The notes: generated by a model from the sequence alone, not told the origin. Positions 1 to 6,919 are shown, counted from the stretch's first letter. The stretch is 10,495 nucleotides of DNA from Rubrobacter sp. (GCA_013815485.1 JACDGB010000032.1:1-10495); one strand, 5' to 3'. Program-made: numbers and translations.

Positions 1-904
1 AGCCCACGCCGAGGTTGAAGACCCGGCGCATCTCATCCTCCGGGATGTTTCCAAGACTCCGGATCATGGTGAACACTGCGGGCTCTTCCCACGAACTGGC
101 GTCCAGCCTCGCCCCAAGTCCACCGAGCGAGCGCGGCAAATTTCCCGCCAGTCCTCCGCCGGTGATGTGCGCCATCCCACGCACTTCGACCGCCTCGCGC
201 AGAGCCCAGATCTCCCGGACATAAGCCCGGTGCGGCTCCAGGTACGCCTCGCCGACCGTGCATTCGAGCGGGTCCGGTGTATCGGAGTACGAGAGGCCGG
301 AATCCTCGATCACCTTCCGGGCCAGCGTGTAGCCGTTGGTGTGGAGTCCGCTGGACGAAAGCCCGATCACCGCGTCTCCTGGACGCACTGTCTCTCCAGT
401 GATGACCTCCGAACGCTCACACGCTCCCACGCAACAGCCCACGATCTCCATATCCCCCACTTCGTACATCCCCGGCATCTCCGCCGTTTCACCGCCGATC
501 AGGGCGATACTCAGGGCGCCACACGCCTCTGCCGCGCCCCGCACCACGTCCGCGACGGCCTCCGGGTCCAGACGGCCACTCGCCAAATAATCCAGGAAGA
601 TCAGCGGCCGCGCCCCGGTGGCGAGCACGTCGTTGGCGCAATGGTTCACGATGTCCGCGCCCAAAATGTCGTAGCGTCCCACCTCCCGCGCCACCACGGT
701 CTTCGTGCCGACGCCGTCTATGGTCGAAGCGAGCACCAGATCCTCAATCCCCGACAACGCATATAGACCCGCGAAACCGCCCATCCCACCCACGACCTCG
801 GGGCCGTGCGTGGCCTCGACAGCGGAACGCATCAGGGCGGCGGCCCGGTCTCCGCGCTCGATAGAGACCCCGGCGGCCTCGTATGATCCATGCCCTTCAG
901 ACAA
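1..904 (-). CDS. purM: Phosphoribosylformylglycinamidine cyclo-ligase (AIR synthetase), 3' end missing
   Basis: PurM closes the imidazole ring, turning FGAM and ATP into AIR in the cytoplasm (fifth step of IMP synthesis). About 301 codons are visible; the family is usually about 340-350 aa, so roughly 40-45 C-terminal residues lie beyond the left edge. Visible motifs, counted from the chosen start, are DGVGTK (62-67, substrate and ATP loop), NHCANDVLATGARP (86-99), GGETAEMPGMY (136-146), then SSSGLHTNGY, HITGGG and, at the edge, FNLGVG. No in-frame ATG lies near the conserved N-terminus. The best start is TTG at 904, giving MSEGHGSYEAAGV, which resembles the Bacillus PurM beginning. It overlaps the GNAT stop by 8 nt (TTGTCTGA). 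The ribosome site is weak (GAGAAAAG), so translation probably depends on coupling to the GNAT gene. The identity is certain; the start is less so. Confidence 0.95.
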   Translation of the reverse strand, partial: MSEGHGSYEAAGVSIERGDRAAALMRSAVEATHGPEVVGGMGGFAGLYALSGIEDLVLASTIDGVGTKTVVAREVGRYDILGADIVNHCANDVLATGARPLIFLDYLASGRLDPEAVADVVRGAAEACGALSIALIGGETAEMPGMYEVGDMEIVGCCVGACERSEVITGETVRPGDAVIGLSSSGLHTNGYTLARKVIEDSGLSYSDTPDPLECTVGEAYLEPHRAYVREIWALREAVEVRGMAHITGGGLAGNLPRSLGGLGARLDASSWEEPAVFTMIRSLGNIPEDEMRRVFNLGVG

Positions 905-1367
905 GGCTTTTCTCGTAGAAGGCGCAGTCGAGCGACCCTATTTTGCCGCGCCGCATCTCCCTGTAGCCATTTCGCTCGTACAGATGCCGGGCCGTCTCAA
1001 GGTGAACGGCGGTGTCGAGGTGGAGGTTACGGTAGCCTAAGTCTGCGGCTCGCTTCTCCAGGGTGGTCAAGATATTCTGTCCATAGCCGCGTCCCTGATA
1101 AGTCGGCTCGACGCGCATCCGCTTGACCTCCGCCAGATCCGGCCCCGTTCGGCGCAGCGCGCCCATCGCCACCATCCGCCCTTCCAACTCGCCGATCAAG
1201 AACTCGCCGCTACCGAGGTAAGAAGCCTCGATGTCGAGAAGGTCTTCATCCAGCTCAGGGTCCTCGATGAACGCTCCGACTTCACGCAGGGCCGCTTCGT
1301 GCAGCCGCCGGACATCCTCTCCGTCTCCCGGCTCGAAGCGACGGATGTGCAGCGACTCGCGGATCAA
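897..1367 (-). CDS. GNAT-family N-acetyltransferase
   Basis: This is a 156-aa single-domain GNAT protein, expected to move an acetyl group from acetyl-CoA to an amine of an unknown small molecule or protein. The acetyl-CoA loop is visible as RVEPTYQGRGYG (85-96, matching Q/RxxGxG/A). It follows the strand with RRTGPDLAEVKRM (72-84), and the C-terminal LYERNGYRE (129-137) is the usual GNAT motif B. No membrane segment or signal peptide is seen. The frame stays open upstream to 1532, but that extension is an arginine-rich shadow of the NTF2-like gene. The real start is TTG at 1367, which overlaps the upstream stop as TTGA and has AGAGGA about ten bases before it. It sits between purF and purM and its stop overlaps the purM start. 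The family does not reveal a substrate, and a purine role is unproven. Confidence 0.88.
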   Translation of the reverse strand: MIRESLHIRRFEPGDGEDVRRLHEAALREVGAFIEDPELDEDLLDIEASYLGSGEFLIGELEGRMVAMGALRRTGPDLAEVKRMRVEPTYQGRGYGQNILTTLEKRAADLGYRNLHLDTAVHLETARHLYERNGYREMRRGKIGSLDCAFYEKSLV

Positions 1368-1780
1368 AACGGGCCGTCCTCTATCGCGTGCGACTCGTCC
1401 AGTGCCACAGCGCGCAGGGCGTCGGCCAGAGCATCGTGGCGCACCACGCTCGCAACCCGACCGTCGCGGACGACGAAGACGGAGGCCACGGTCTGCGCCG
1501 GGGCCGTCTCGCCGGTCTCCACGGAAGTCCACGACGCCTCCTGCTCCACGACCACCGTCCCCGATGCGTAGAAGACCCGCCGGGGGACGAGACGAACGCC
1601 CGCGTGGTTCGCCCAGTCACGGAGCAGCCCCGCGCCGCGTCCGCTCCCACGAGGGCCGCCCACCTCGACATCCGGGTGCGACAGTTCCACCAGCCGGTCC
1701 ACGTCTCCGGCGTTCAGAGCTTCGTGCCATTCAGCGACCGTGCGGACTTCGGGGGCGGTCCCGACGAAATCTCTATCCAT
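1364..1780 (-). CDS. NTF2-like / SnoaL-like small protein
   Basis: This 138-aa protein looks like a cone-shaped alpha+beta fold of the NTF2/SnoaL superfamily. It has an N-terminal helix with WHEALNAGDVDRLVELSHPD (18-37), the typical 'region of low conservation plus D-V-E' strand DVEVGGPRG (37-45), WANHAG (56-61), and two later strands, TVVVEQEASW (75-84) and VASVFVVRDGRV (98-109). Members include polyketide cyclases, isomerases, dehydratases and many binding proteins, so the fold does not give a reaction. The ATG at 1780 overlaps the purF stop by 8 nt (ATGGATAG) with no clear ribosome site, so translation is probably coupled to purF. Its own stop overlaps the GNAT TTG. I recognise the superfamily but not a specific function. 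The protein may be a passenger or an accessory of nucleotide metabolism. Confidence 0.82.
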   Translation of the reverse strand: MDRDFVGTAPEVRTVAEWHEALNAGDVDRLVELSHPDVEVGGPRGSGRGAGLLRDWANHAGVRLVPRRVFYASGTVVVEQEASWTSVETGETAPAQTVASVFVVRDGRVASVVRHDALADALRAVALDESHAIEDGPF

Positions 1781-3224
1781 CCGGCGTGGTGACGTAGTGC
1801 GTCTGGTTCTCTAGGGCGAACTTCTCGGAGACGCCGTCGGTCGGGTATTCGCCGTCGAAGCAGGCGCGGCAGAGGTTCTTCTTCGGTTGCCCGGTGGCCC
1901 GGACCATTGCCTCGTTCGAGAGGTATGCCAGTGACGTGGCCCCGATCTGCCGTTCTATCTCCTCGACCGCGTGCTGCGCTCCGACGAGTTGGTCCGGGCT
2001 GTCCATGTCTATGCCGTAGTAGCAGGGGCCGGTTATGGGGGGCGATGACACCCGGAAATGGACCTCCACCGCGCCAACCTCGAAGAGCAGTTTCACCAGC
2101 TTGCGGCTCGTATTTCCGCGCACGATGGAATCGTCCACCACCACGACCTTTTTGCCTTCGATCACGCTGGGAAGAGGGTTCAGTTTCAGGCGCAGCCCGA
2201 TCTGTCGCATCCCGTCCGTCGGCTGGATGAACGTCCGTCCGACGTAGCGGTTCTTGATGAGGCCCTCGCCATACGGGATGCCGCTGCGCCTCGAGTACCC
2301 GACCGCCGCCATCATCCCCGAGTCAGGGACCGGGATAACCACGTCGGCCTCCACCGGAGCCTCCTCGGCCAGGAACTCTCCCATCTTCTGTCGGGAGTCC
2401 CCGATCTCCTGCCCGTCGAAGCGCGAGTCCGGGCGGGCGAAGTACACGTACTCGAAGACGCATAGCGCCGTCCTGGGACTCTCGGCCTGGTAGCTCGTGA
2501 TCCCCGCGTCGTCTATCACGACGACCTCGCCTGGTTTCACCACGCGCAGAAATTTCGCCCCGATAATGTCCAGCCCGCACGTCTCGCTGGAGACCGCGTA
2601 CCCGCCATCAACCTCCCCGATGCACAGCGGCCGGAAGCCGCGCGGGTCCCGAAATGCGACGAGCTTGTCACGGAAGATCATGGCTACCGAATAGGCGCCT
2701 TCGAGCCTGTGCATCGCCTCCCGAACCGCCTCGCCCACGGAACGTCCTTTCTCCAACTCGCTCACCGCCGCCGCCGCGATGAACGTAGTGTCCGAAGTGG
2801 AGTTGAACGTGAACCCCTCCTCGGATAGTTCAGCCCCGAGCCTGGCGGCATTTACCAGGTTGCCGTTGTGAGCGACGGCCACGTTCACGTCGCCGCGGCC
2901 GTGGAACTCAGGCTGGGCGTTCTCCCAGGATGCCGACCCCGTGGTCGAATACCGGACGTGCCCGAGCGCGATGTGTCCATCCTCAAGCGCCGCCAGCCGC
3001 GGCGGGTCGAAGACCTGAGACACGAGGCCCATGTCCCGTACCGCCGTTGTGCGCGTCCCGTCAGAGACGGCTATACCGGCGGATTCCTGTCCCCGATGCT
3101 GCAAAGCGTACAGCCCGAAATACGTGCGTTGGGCCAGCTCCCCTGCAAGTTCGCGCGAGTACAGTCCGAAGACGCCGCACGCCTCCTTCGGCTTGCCGTC
3201 GGAGTCGCGGTAATCCTCGCTCAC
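1773..3224 (-). CDS. purF: Amidophosphoribosyltransferase (glutamine PRPP amidotransferase)
   Basis: PurF commits PRPP to purine synthesis: glutamine is hydrolysed at an N-terminal Ntn domain and the ammonia attacks PRPP to give phosphoribosylamine. Numbered from the chosen start (483 aa), the nucleophile is Cys16 in KEACGVFG after a 15-residue propeptide. Arg91 (HVRYST), Asn120 (AHNGN) and Asp145 (STSDT) complete the glutaminase site. The PRPP loop VVVVDDSIVRGNTSRK is at 360-375. Cys255, Cys401, Cys452 and Cys455 (CRAC) match the 4Fe-4S ligands of the Bacillus enzyme, so this is the cluster-containing, self-processing type. The GTG at 3233 has GGAAG directly against it with no spacing. The next in-frame GTG at 3224 has GGAAGGTGAG at good distance, so I prefer it; the difference is three residues. 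Feedback inhibition by purine nucleotides is a family trait. The cupin gene ends 19 nt upstream of this start. Confidence 0.97.
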   Translation of the reverse strand: MSEDYRDSDGKPKEACGVFGLYSRELAGELAQRTYFGLYALQHRGQESAGIAVSDGTRTTAVRDMGLVSQVFDPPRLAALEDGHIALGHVRYSTTGSASWENAQPEFHGRGDVNVAVAHNGNLVNAARLGAELSEEGFTFNSTSDTTFIAAAAVSELEKGRSVGEAVREAMHRLEGAYSVAMIFRDKLVAFRDPRGFRPLCIGEVDGGYAVSSETCGLDIIGAKFLRVVKPGEVVVIDDAGITSYQAESPRTALCVFEYVYFARPDSRFDGQEIGDSRQKMGEFLAEEAPVEADVVIPVPDSGMMAAVGYSRRSGIPYGEGLIKNRYVGRTFIQPTDGMRQIGLRLKLNPLPSVIEGKKVVVVDDSIVRGNTSRKLVKLLFEVGAVEVHFRVSSPPITGPCYYGIDMDSPDQLVGAQHAVEEIERQIGATSLAYLSNEAMVRATGQPKKNLCRACFDGEYPTDGVSEKFALENQTHYVTTPDG

Positions 3225-3228
3225 AAAG

Positions 3229-3238
3229 CTCACCTTCC
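3229..3238 (-). promoter_or_regulatory. Ribosome binding site that decides the purF start
   Basis: The minus strand reads GGAAGGTGAG here. The AGGTGA core lies five bases before the GTG at 3224. It overlaps the alternative GTG at 3233, so that upstream codon is a poor initiator. Confidence 0.6.
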
Positions 3239-3243
3239 GGGTC

Positions 3244-3609
3244 TCAGATCCTGTCCAAATCCGGTGCCGTCAACTCGCTCGTCGCGTTGCCCGTATTCAG
3301 CGTGGACGCCGGCTCGAAGAGCATCACATGCACCTCTTCTTCGGCCACCGGCCGATGCTCGACACCGCGCGGCACCACGATGAACTCGCCCTCCTCGATC
3401 CACTCGCTCCGTTCCCGTAACTCCATCCGCAATCGTCCCTTTACGACGAGAAAAAGCTCGTCCTCCTCATCGTGATGATGCCAGACGAACTCTCCAAGCA
3501 ATTTTGCCAGCTTCACATGCTGGCCGTTCAACTCGCCCACGATCTTCGGGCTCCAGTGTTCATCGAACAACCCGAGCTTCTCGACGAGGTTCACCTTCTC
3601 CGCGCTCAA
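3244..3609 (-). CDS. Small single-domain cupin protein
   Basis: This 121-aa protein is a single cupin barrel. Motif 1 is [20 protein letters not shown] (39-58) with metal-ligand candidates His44, His46 and Glu51. Motif 2 is [12 protein letters not shown] (74-85), matching G-X5-P-X-G-X2-H with His85 as the fourth ligand. A metal-binding cupin is therefore well supported. Such small cupins include isomerases, dioxygenases and sugar- or ligand-binding proteins, so the reaction cannot be read from the fold. The start is TTG at 3609, overlapping the purL stop as TTGA, with a strong GGAGG seven bases upstream inside the end of purL. No in-frame ATG competes. It lies between purL and purF and is certainly co-transcribed with them if the operon has no internal terminator, none of which is seen. 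Its link to purine synthesis is unknown. Confidence 0.88.
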   Translation of the reverse strand: MSAEKVNLVEKLGLFDEHWSPKIVGELNGQHVKLAKLLGEFVWHHHDEEDELFLVVKGRLRMELRERSEWIEEGEFIVVPRGVEHRPVAEEEVHVMLFEPASTLNTGNATSELTAPDLDRI

Positions 3610-5849
3610 CCCACGGCCTCCGATCCACCGAGAACCTCGCCGGGAACGCCGAAGAGGTCCCGCTCGTAAGCCTCTCTCAGTTCTTCCATGCCCAGGTCAA
3701 TGAGACCTTCGAGCTCGAACCTCTCGCCTCCGGTATAGCCAATGTTGTCGTAAGCGAAATCACTCAAAGCATCTTGCACTTCATCCCATCGTTCTTCCGG
3801 GAACGCGATTATGAAGCCCGCTCCCTTTTCCCCGAGGAGATTTTCGAGCAGACGCCCGTGTCCGCTCATAAATTCGATCTCGGGCACGCTGTATTCCAGC
3901 CCAATACCGTCGGACAGCGCCATCTCCGCCAGCGCCACCAGTTCTCCGCCTCCTGACAGATCATGGGCCGTGTCTATGAGTCCGGATCGGACCATGCTCC
4001 GCACCAGATCGGAAGCCCGTTTCTCCGCCGCTAGGTCCGGCTTCGGAGGCACGCCGGCCACTCTGCCGTGAACGATCTCCAGATACTCTGAACCCGCCAG
4101 GGGCGATTCACCCGTCGGCCGCATCGTTCCCGTGAGCACCACGACCATGTCCCCCTCGCGCTTGAAGGCAGGCGTGGCGTGGCAGGTAACGTCCTCCAGC
4201 ACGCCGACCATCCCGACGACGGGAGTAGGGTAGATCGGGCCTCGCGCCGTCTCGTTGTACAAACTGACGTTGCCACTCACGACCGGCGTGCCTAAGACCT
4301 CGCACGCCTCGGACATGCCCTCGATGCACTCGGCGAGCTGATAATAACCTTCCCGCTTCTCCGGGTTGCCGAAGTTCAGGCAATTGGTGATGGCGACCGG
4401 CTCCGCCCCCACGCATGACAGGTTCCGGTACGCCTCGGCGACGGTCGCCGCGCCGCCTCCCCTCGGATCTAAGTAGCAATGACGGCCCCGACCGTCGGTG
4501 GTCATGGCGAAGCCGCGCTTCGTGCCTTTGATCCTCATGACGGCCGCGTCCGCACCGGGCCTGACCACGGTGTTCGTGCCGACCTCGTGATCGTACTGTC
4601 CGAAGATGGTTCTCCGCGACCGCAAATTTGGATGCGCGAGCATTTTCAACAAGACTTCGTTGTAGTCATCCGGCTCGGGTATCGTTTCGAGATCCAGCTT
4701 CTGTACTTCAGCCAGATATTCTGGCCGGACGATCTCGCGCTCGTAGACGGGGGCGTCGGCAAGATATTCTGCGGAGACGGAGCCGACGATTTCGCCGTTC
4801 TCGATCACGCGCAGGTCCCCGTGACCGGCGACGCGCCCGACCACTGTACCCCCGATGCCGTACCGTTGTGCGAAGGCCAGGACTTTTTCTTCGTCCCCCG
4901 GCTCGACGACGGCGAGCATCCGTTCCTGGGACTCCGAGATCATAGCCTCGAACGGCTCCATTCCGCTCTCGCGGCGCGGAATCTTCTCCACCTCGATATC
5001 TATGCCGACGCCGCCACTCGCCGCCATCTCCGAGGCAGAGGATGTGATCCCCGCCGCCCCCAAATCCTGCAACGAGACGAGCAAATCTTCTTCCAGCAAC
5101 TTCAAGCAACACTCGATCAGCATCTTCTCCGCGAACGGGTCCCCAACCTGGACGTTGGAGCGTCTGGACTCGGACTCTTCCGTTAGCTCCCCGGAGGCAA
5201 AAGTCGCTCCATGAATGCCGTCGCGGCCGGTCTTCGACCCCAGCAGCACGACCAGGTTCCCCTCCCCCGTCGCCCGCGAGCGCATCAGGTTCTCCGTCCT
5301 AATGAGCCCCACGCACATCGCGTTCACCAGCGGGTTTCCCGAGTACGCCTCCGAGAACTCGACCTCCCCGCCAACCGTCGGCACCCCGACGGCGTTCCCA
5401 TATCCCCCGATGCCACGCACGACCTCCCGGAAGAGGTAGCGGTTGCGCTCATCATCCAGCGGCCCGAAGCGTAGAGCGTCCAGCAGCGCCACGGGCCGCG
5501 CACCCATCGCCAGGATGTCGCGGATGATCCCACCAACCCCCGTCGCCGCCCCCTCGTAAGGCTCGACCGCCGAGGGATGATTGTGGCTCTCGACCTTGAA
5601 AGCCAGCGCCCACCCATCCCCCACCTCGACCACGCCAGCGTTCTCCCCCGGCCCTTGAAGAACGCGAGGCCCCTCGTTCGGAAAACGCGAGAGCAGCGGA
5701 CGCGAGTTCTTGTAGCCGCAGTGCTCACTCCACATCACGGAGAAAAGCGAGAGTTCCAGGAAGTTCGGCACCCTTCCCAGAAGCTCCAGGATACGGTCGT
5801 ACTCGAAGTCCGAGAGCCCGAGCACACTGTACGTCTCCTGGATATTCAA
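3606..5849 (-). CDS. purL: FGAM synthase large subunit (small-type PurL)
   Basis: PurL is the catalytic subunit of FGAM synthase, which converts FGAR, ATP and glutamine-derived ammonia to FGAM together with PurS and PurQ. At 747 aa it is the short form, lacking the PurS-like and glutaminase domains of the 1300-aa enterobacterial enzyme. Visible motifs are [13 protein letters not shown] (41-53, with His43 in the active site), [18 protein letters not shown] (87-104), [15 protein letters not shown] (205-219), [11 protein letters not shown] (261-271) and SESQERM (305-311). In the second half [10 protein letters not shown] (about 489-498) and HDLSGGGEL (about 629-637) are seen. The start is TTG at 5849, overlapping the purQ stop as TTGA, with a G-rich stretch upstream. 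A GTG eight codons later has AGGAG nine bases before it and is a possible alternative. However, it would drop the ETYSVLGL segment, which aligns with the Bacillus protein. Confidence 0.97.
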   Translation of the reverse strand: MNIQETYSVLGLSDFEYDRILELLGRVPNFLELSLFSVMWSEHCGYKNSRPLLSRFPNEGPRVLQGPGENAGVVEVGDGWALAFKVESHNHPSAVEPYEGAATGVGGIIRDILAMGARPVALLDALRFGPLDDERNRYLFREVVRGIGGYGNAVGVPTVGGEVEFSEAYSGNPLVNAMCVGLIRTENLMRSRATGEGNLVVLLGSKTGRDGIHGATFASGELTEESESRRSNVQVGDPFAEKMLIECCLKLLEEDLLVSLQDLGAAGITSSASEMAASGGVGIDIEVEKIPRRESGMEPFEAMISESQERMLAVVEPGDEEKVLAFAQRYGIGGTVVGRVAGHGDLRVIENGEIVGSVSAEYLADAPVYEREIVRPEYLAEVQKLDLETIPEPDDYNEVLLKMLAHPNLRSRRTIFGQYDHEVGTNTVVRPGADAAVMRIKGTKRGFAMTTDGRGRHCYLDPRGGGAATVAEAYRNLSCVGAEPVAITNCLNFGNPEKREGYYQLAECIEGMSEACEVLGTPVVSGNVSLYNETARGPIYPTPVVGMVGVLEDVTCHATPAFKREGDMVVVLTGTMRPTGESPLAGSEYLEIVHGRVAGVPPKPDLAAEKRASDLVRSMVRSGLIDTAHDLSGGGELVALAEMALSDGIGLEYSVPEIEFMSGHGRLLENLLGEKGAGFIIAFPEERWDEVQDALSDFAYDNIGYTGGERFELEGLIDLGMEELREAYERDLFGVPGEVLGGSEAVG
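3617..3621 (-). promoter_or_regulatory. Strong Shine-Dalgarno for the TTG-initiated cupin gene
   Basis: The minus strand reads GGAGG seven bases before the TTG at 3609, inside the last codons of purL. It is the main reason to accept a TTG start for the cupin gene. Confidence 0.7.
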
Positions 5850-6508
5850 ACCGTGGCCCCCGCCAACACGGAACGCAAAATCTTCAGCCCCTCATCCGAG
5901 CCGAGCGCGGAATCCGAAACCCGCTCCGGATGCGGCATTACGCCGACGACATTGCGAGCTTCATTGCACACGCCAGCTATGTCGTTCATCGAACCGTTCG
6001 GGTTCTCCAGATACCGAAGCACGACCCGTCCCTCATCCTCCAGCCGCGCCAGCGTCTCCGCGTCAGCGAAATAGTTGCCCTCATTGTGAGCAACGGGAAG
6101 CACCAGTTCCTCGCCCCGCTCGCAGGCGGCGGTCCAGGGCGTATCCGCTGTCTCTACGCGCACGCGAACGCGGTCGCACGCGAAGCGCAGGTGCGTATTC
6201 TGCAACAACGCTCCGGGCAAGAGATGCGCCTCACAAAGAACCTGAAATCCGTTGCAGACCCCGAGGACCGGGCCGCCTTCTCTGGCGAACTCTTCGAGCG
6301 GCGCCATGACTTTGGCGAAGCGGGCGATAGCGCCGGGACGGAGGTAATCGCCGTAGGAGAAGCCGCCCGGCACGATCACCGCGTCCGAGCCCTTCAAATC
6401 CGCATCCGCGTGCCACAGTTCCACCGGCTCCGCCCCCATCAACTTCACAGCGTGCAGCGCGTCACGGTCGCAGTTCGAGCCAGGAAAGACGGTAACGCCT
6501 ACTCTCAT
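5846..6508 (-). CDS. purQ: FGAM synthase glutaminase subunit
   Basis: PurQ hydrolyses glutamine and passes ammonia to PurL within the PurS-PurQ-PurL complex. The 220-aa protein is a class I glutamine amidotransferase. FPGSNCDRD (8-16) opens it, [16 protein letters not shown] (46-61) follows, and the nucleophile is Cys85 in GVCNGFQVL. His193 and Glu195 in MPHPER complete the triad. HNEGNYF (141-147) is the PurQ-specific segment. The length is near the family norm of about 225 aa. The ATG at 6508 has GGGAG about ten bases upstream. It also overlaps, as ATGA, the stop of a 21-codon open frame that fills the gap after purS. The purQ stop overlaps the purL TTG. All catalytic residues are present and nothing is truncated. 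Confidence 0.97.
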   Translation of the reverse strand: MRVGVTVFPGSNCDRDALHAVKLMGAEPVELWHADADLKGSDAVIVPGGFSYGDYLRPGAIARFAKVMAPLEEFAREGGPVLGVCNGFQVLCEAHLLPGALLQNTHLRFACDRVRVRVETADTPWTAACERGEELVLPVAHNEGNYFADAETLARLEDEGRVVLRYLENPNGSMNDIAGVCNEARNVVGVMPHPERVSDSALGSDEGLKILRSVLAGATV

Positions 6509-6570
6509 GGTCGCTTCGCTCCCGTAAGTAGTAAGTCGAGAGGAGTACGACTCACGACCTCACGACTCAC
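6505..6570 (-). CDS. Possible 21-aa coupling mini-ORF between purS and purQ
   Basis: This tiny frame fills the 58-nt gap between purS and purQ. It starts with GTG at 6570, overlapping the purS stop as GTGA, and ends with TGA overlapping the purQ start as ATGA. A strong GGGAGG lies seven bases before the GTG. The peptide begins MSREVVSR and ends TGAKRP; it is basic with a short LDLLL core and matches no family I know. The upstream half is made of 7-bp repeats. Their single extra base is what keeps this frame open: with perfect repeats the third TGA would interrupt it. The tail holds the purQ ribosome site. It may be a translated coupling peptide that carries ribosomes from purS to purQ. It may also be chance, because the Shine-Dalgarno-like bases also encode the conserved WEVV end of PurS. 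Confidence 0.35.
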   Translation of the reverse strand: MSREVVSRTPLDLLLTGAKRP

Positions 6571-6572
6571 GA
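6524..6572 (-). repeat. Degenerate 7-bp tandem repeat array between purS and purQ
   Basis: Read on the plus strand, CTCACGA occurs exactly at 6551-6557, 6559-6565 and 6566-6572, with one extra C after the first copy. The flanking bases continue a 7-bp rhythm, as GTAAGTA and GTAAGTC at 6524-6537 and GTACGAC at 6545-6551. On the coding strand the unit is TCGTGAG, and the purS stop TGA lies inside the first unit. Short heptamer arrays are known in other bacteria, for example the STRR heptamers of filamentous cyanobacteria. Identity with those is not claimed. Confidence 0.7.
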
Positions 6573-6599
6573 AACAACCTCCCACTCGTACTCCTCGAC
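6535..6599 (-). promoter_or_regulatory. Long inverted repeat (mRNA hairpin) bracketing the purS stop codon
   Basis: GTCGAGAGGAGTACGA (6535-6550) is complementary to TCGTACTCCTCGAC (6586-6599), giving 14 paired bases with a 2-nt bulge around a 35-nt loop. One arm is purS coding sequence and the other lies in the gap. The loop contains the purS stop, the GGGAGG site, the mini-ORF GTG and the three exact heptamers. No U-run follows, so it is not a normal intrinsic terminator. It could affect mRNA stability or translation of purQ. Confidence 0.55.
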
Positions 6600-6818
6600 G
6601 GTCGGGTTCGCCAACAGGCGTCGGCACATGGCGTCCACCTCGTCGGCACTCTCGACCTCCATCTCGATGAGCCGCCCGACGTGTACCGTCTTCACGCCAT
6701 CGAATCCGAGCGCAGGCAGCGCGCCGCGCACGGCCTCGCCTTGAGGGTCGAGGATGCCTTCCTTGGGACGGACGAGAACCCGGATCTTCAAGCTGTCAGG
6801 CTTTGCGGTGTCAGGCAT
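6567..6818 (-). CDS. purS: FGAM synthase small subunit PurS
   Basis: PurS is the small structural subunit that joins PurQ to PurL in FGAM synthase; in Bacillus two PurS bind one PurQ and one PurL. From the ATG at 6818 the protein is 83 aa. The conserved core starts KIRVLVRPKEGILDPQG (11-27), followed by VGRLIEMEVE (47-56) and CRRLLANPTVEEYEWEVV at the end. The ATG directly follows an in-frame GTG at 6821 and overlaps the stop of a preceding 33-codon frame as TGATG. No Shine-Dalgarno is clear. Residues 2-9 (PDTAKPDS) come from degenerate heptamer repeats and precede the usual PurS start. The TTG at 6791, giving MKIRVLV and 74 aa, is therefore a serious alternative. The product is certain and the start is not. 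Confidence 0.93.
   Translation of the reverse strand: MPDTAKPDSLKIRVLVRPKEGILDPQGEAVRGALPALGFDGVKTVHVGRLIEMEVESADEVDAMCRRLLANPTVEEYEWEVVS
6578..6583 (-). promoter_or_regulatory. Shine-Dalgarno-like GGGAGG at the end of purS
   Basis: GGGAGG on the minus strand sits seven bases before the GTG at 6570. It precedes no annotated gene start, which is why the 21-codon frame deserves attention. It lies in the loop of the inverted repeat described separately. Confidence 0.4.
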
Positions 6819-6837
6819 CACGCTTCAGCTTTCAGGT
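6795..6837 (-). repeat. Degenerate heptamer repeats over the purS start
   Basis: On the plus strand the units GTCAGGC, ATCACGC, TTCAGCT and TTCAGGT run back to back at 6810-6837. Another GTCAGGC lies at 6795-6801, eight bases away. On the coding strand these read as nCSTGAn units, the same pattern as the TCGTGAG array after purS. The candidate purS GTG and ATG codons lie at the junction of two units, and the array supplies codons 2-8 of the longer reading. Confidence 0.5.
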
Positions 6838-6919
6838 TTGGTTCACTCGGTTCGTGCATGGCATTCGCCAAGCAATGACCGCTGGCGATCAAAAGCCGAC
6901 GACTTGCCGCTCTCTCCAT
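6818..6919 (-). CDS. Possible 33-aa mini-ORF filling the purC-purS gap
   Basis: An ATG at 6919 overlaps the purC stop by one base (TGATG) and opens 33 codons. They end in a TGA that overlaps the purS ATG by one base (again TGATG). The peptide begins MERAASRRLL, contains SGHCLANAMHE and ends with NLKAEA; I recognise no family, membrane segment or motif. A weak GAAGG lies about ten bases before the ATG, within purC. Because purS itself has no evident ribosome site, a ribosome ending this frame could re-initiate at purS. The last codons lie in the heptamer repeats. A 33-codon open frame is not rare in GC-rich DNA, so only the double overlap argues for translation. Confidence 0.3.
   Translation of the reverse strand: MERAASRRLLIASGHCLANAMHEPSEPNLKAEA
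6865..6888 (-). other. Small hairpin in the purC-purS gap
   Basis: TCGCCAAGC and GCTGGCGA (plus strand) pair as 8 bp with a single-base bulge around the loop AATGACC. No U-run follows on the minus strand, so it is unlikely to terminate transcription. A competing TGGC/GCCA stem lies at 6859-6870. It may be an mRNA structure or a chance palindrome. Confidence 0.3.

Noticed and set aside
1368-1532. N-terminal extension of the GNAT protein
   Set aside because: Arginine-rich shadow of the NTF2-like gene; the domain begins at the TTG at 1367 with a fitting ribosome site.
6551-6572. CRISPR-like array
   Set aside because: Units are 7 bp and directly adjacent, with no spacers and no cas genes.
6865-6888. 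Intrinsic terminator between purC and purS
   Set aside because: The stem is short and bulged and no U-run follows, and terminating here would cut the operon in half.
6822-6918. Internal promoter in the purC-purS gap
   Set aside because: TTGATC and TTGCTT occur, but no convincing -10 box is found at proper spacing.
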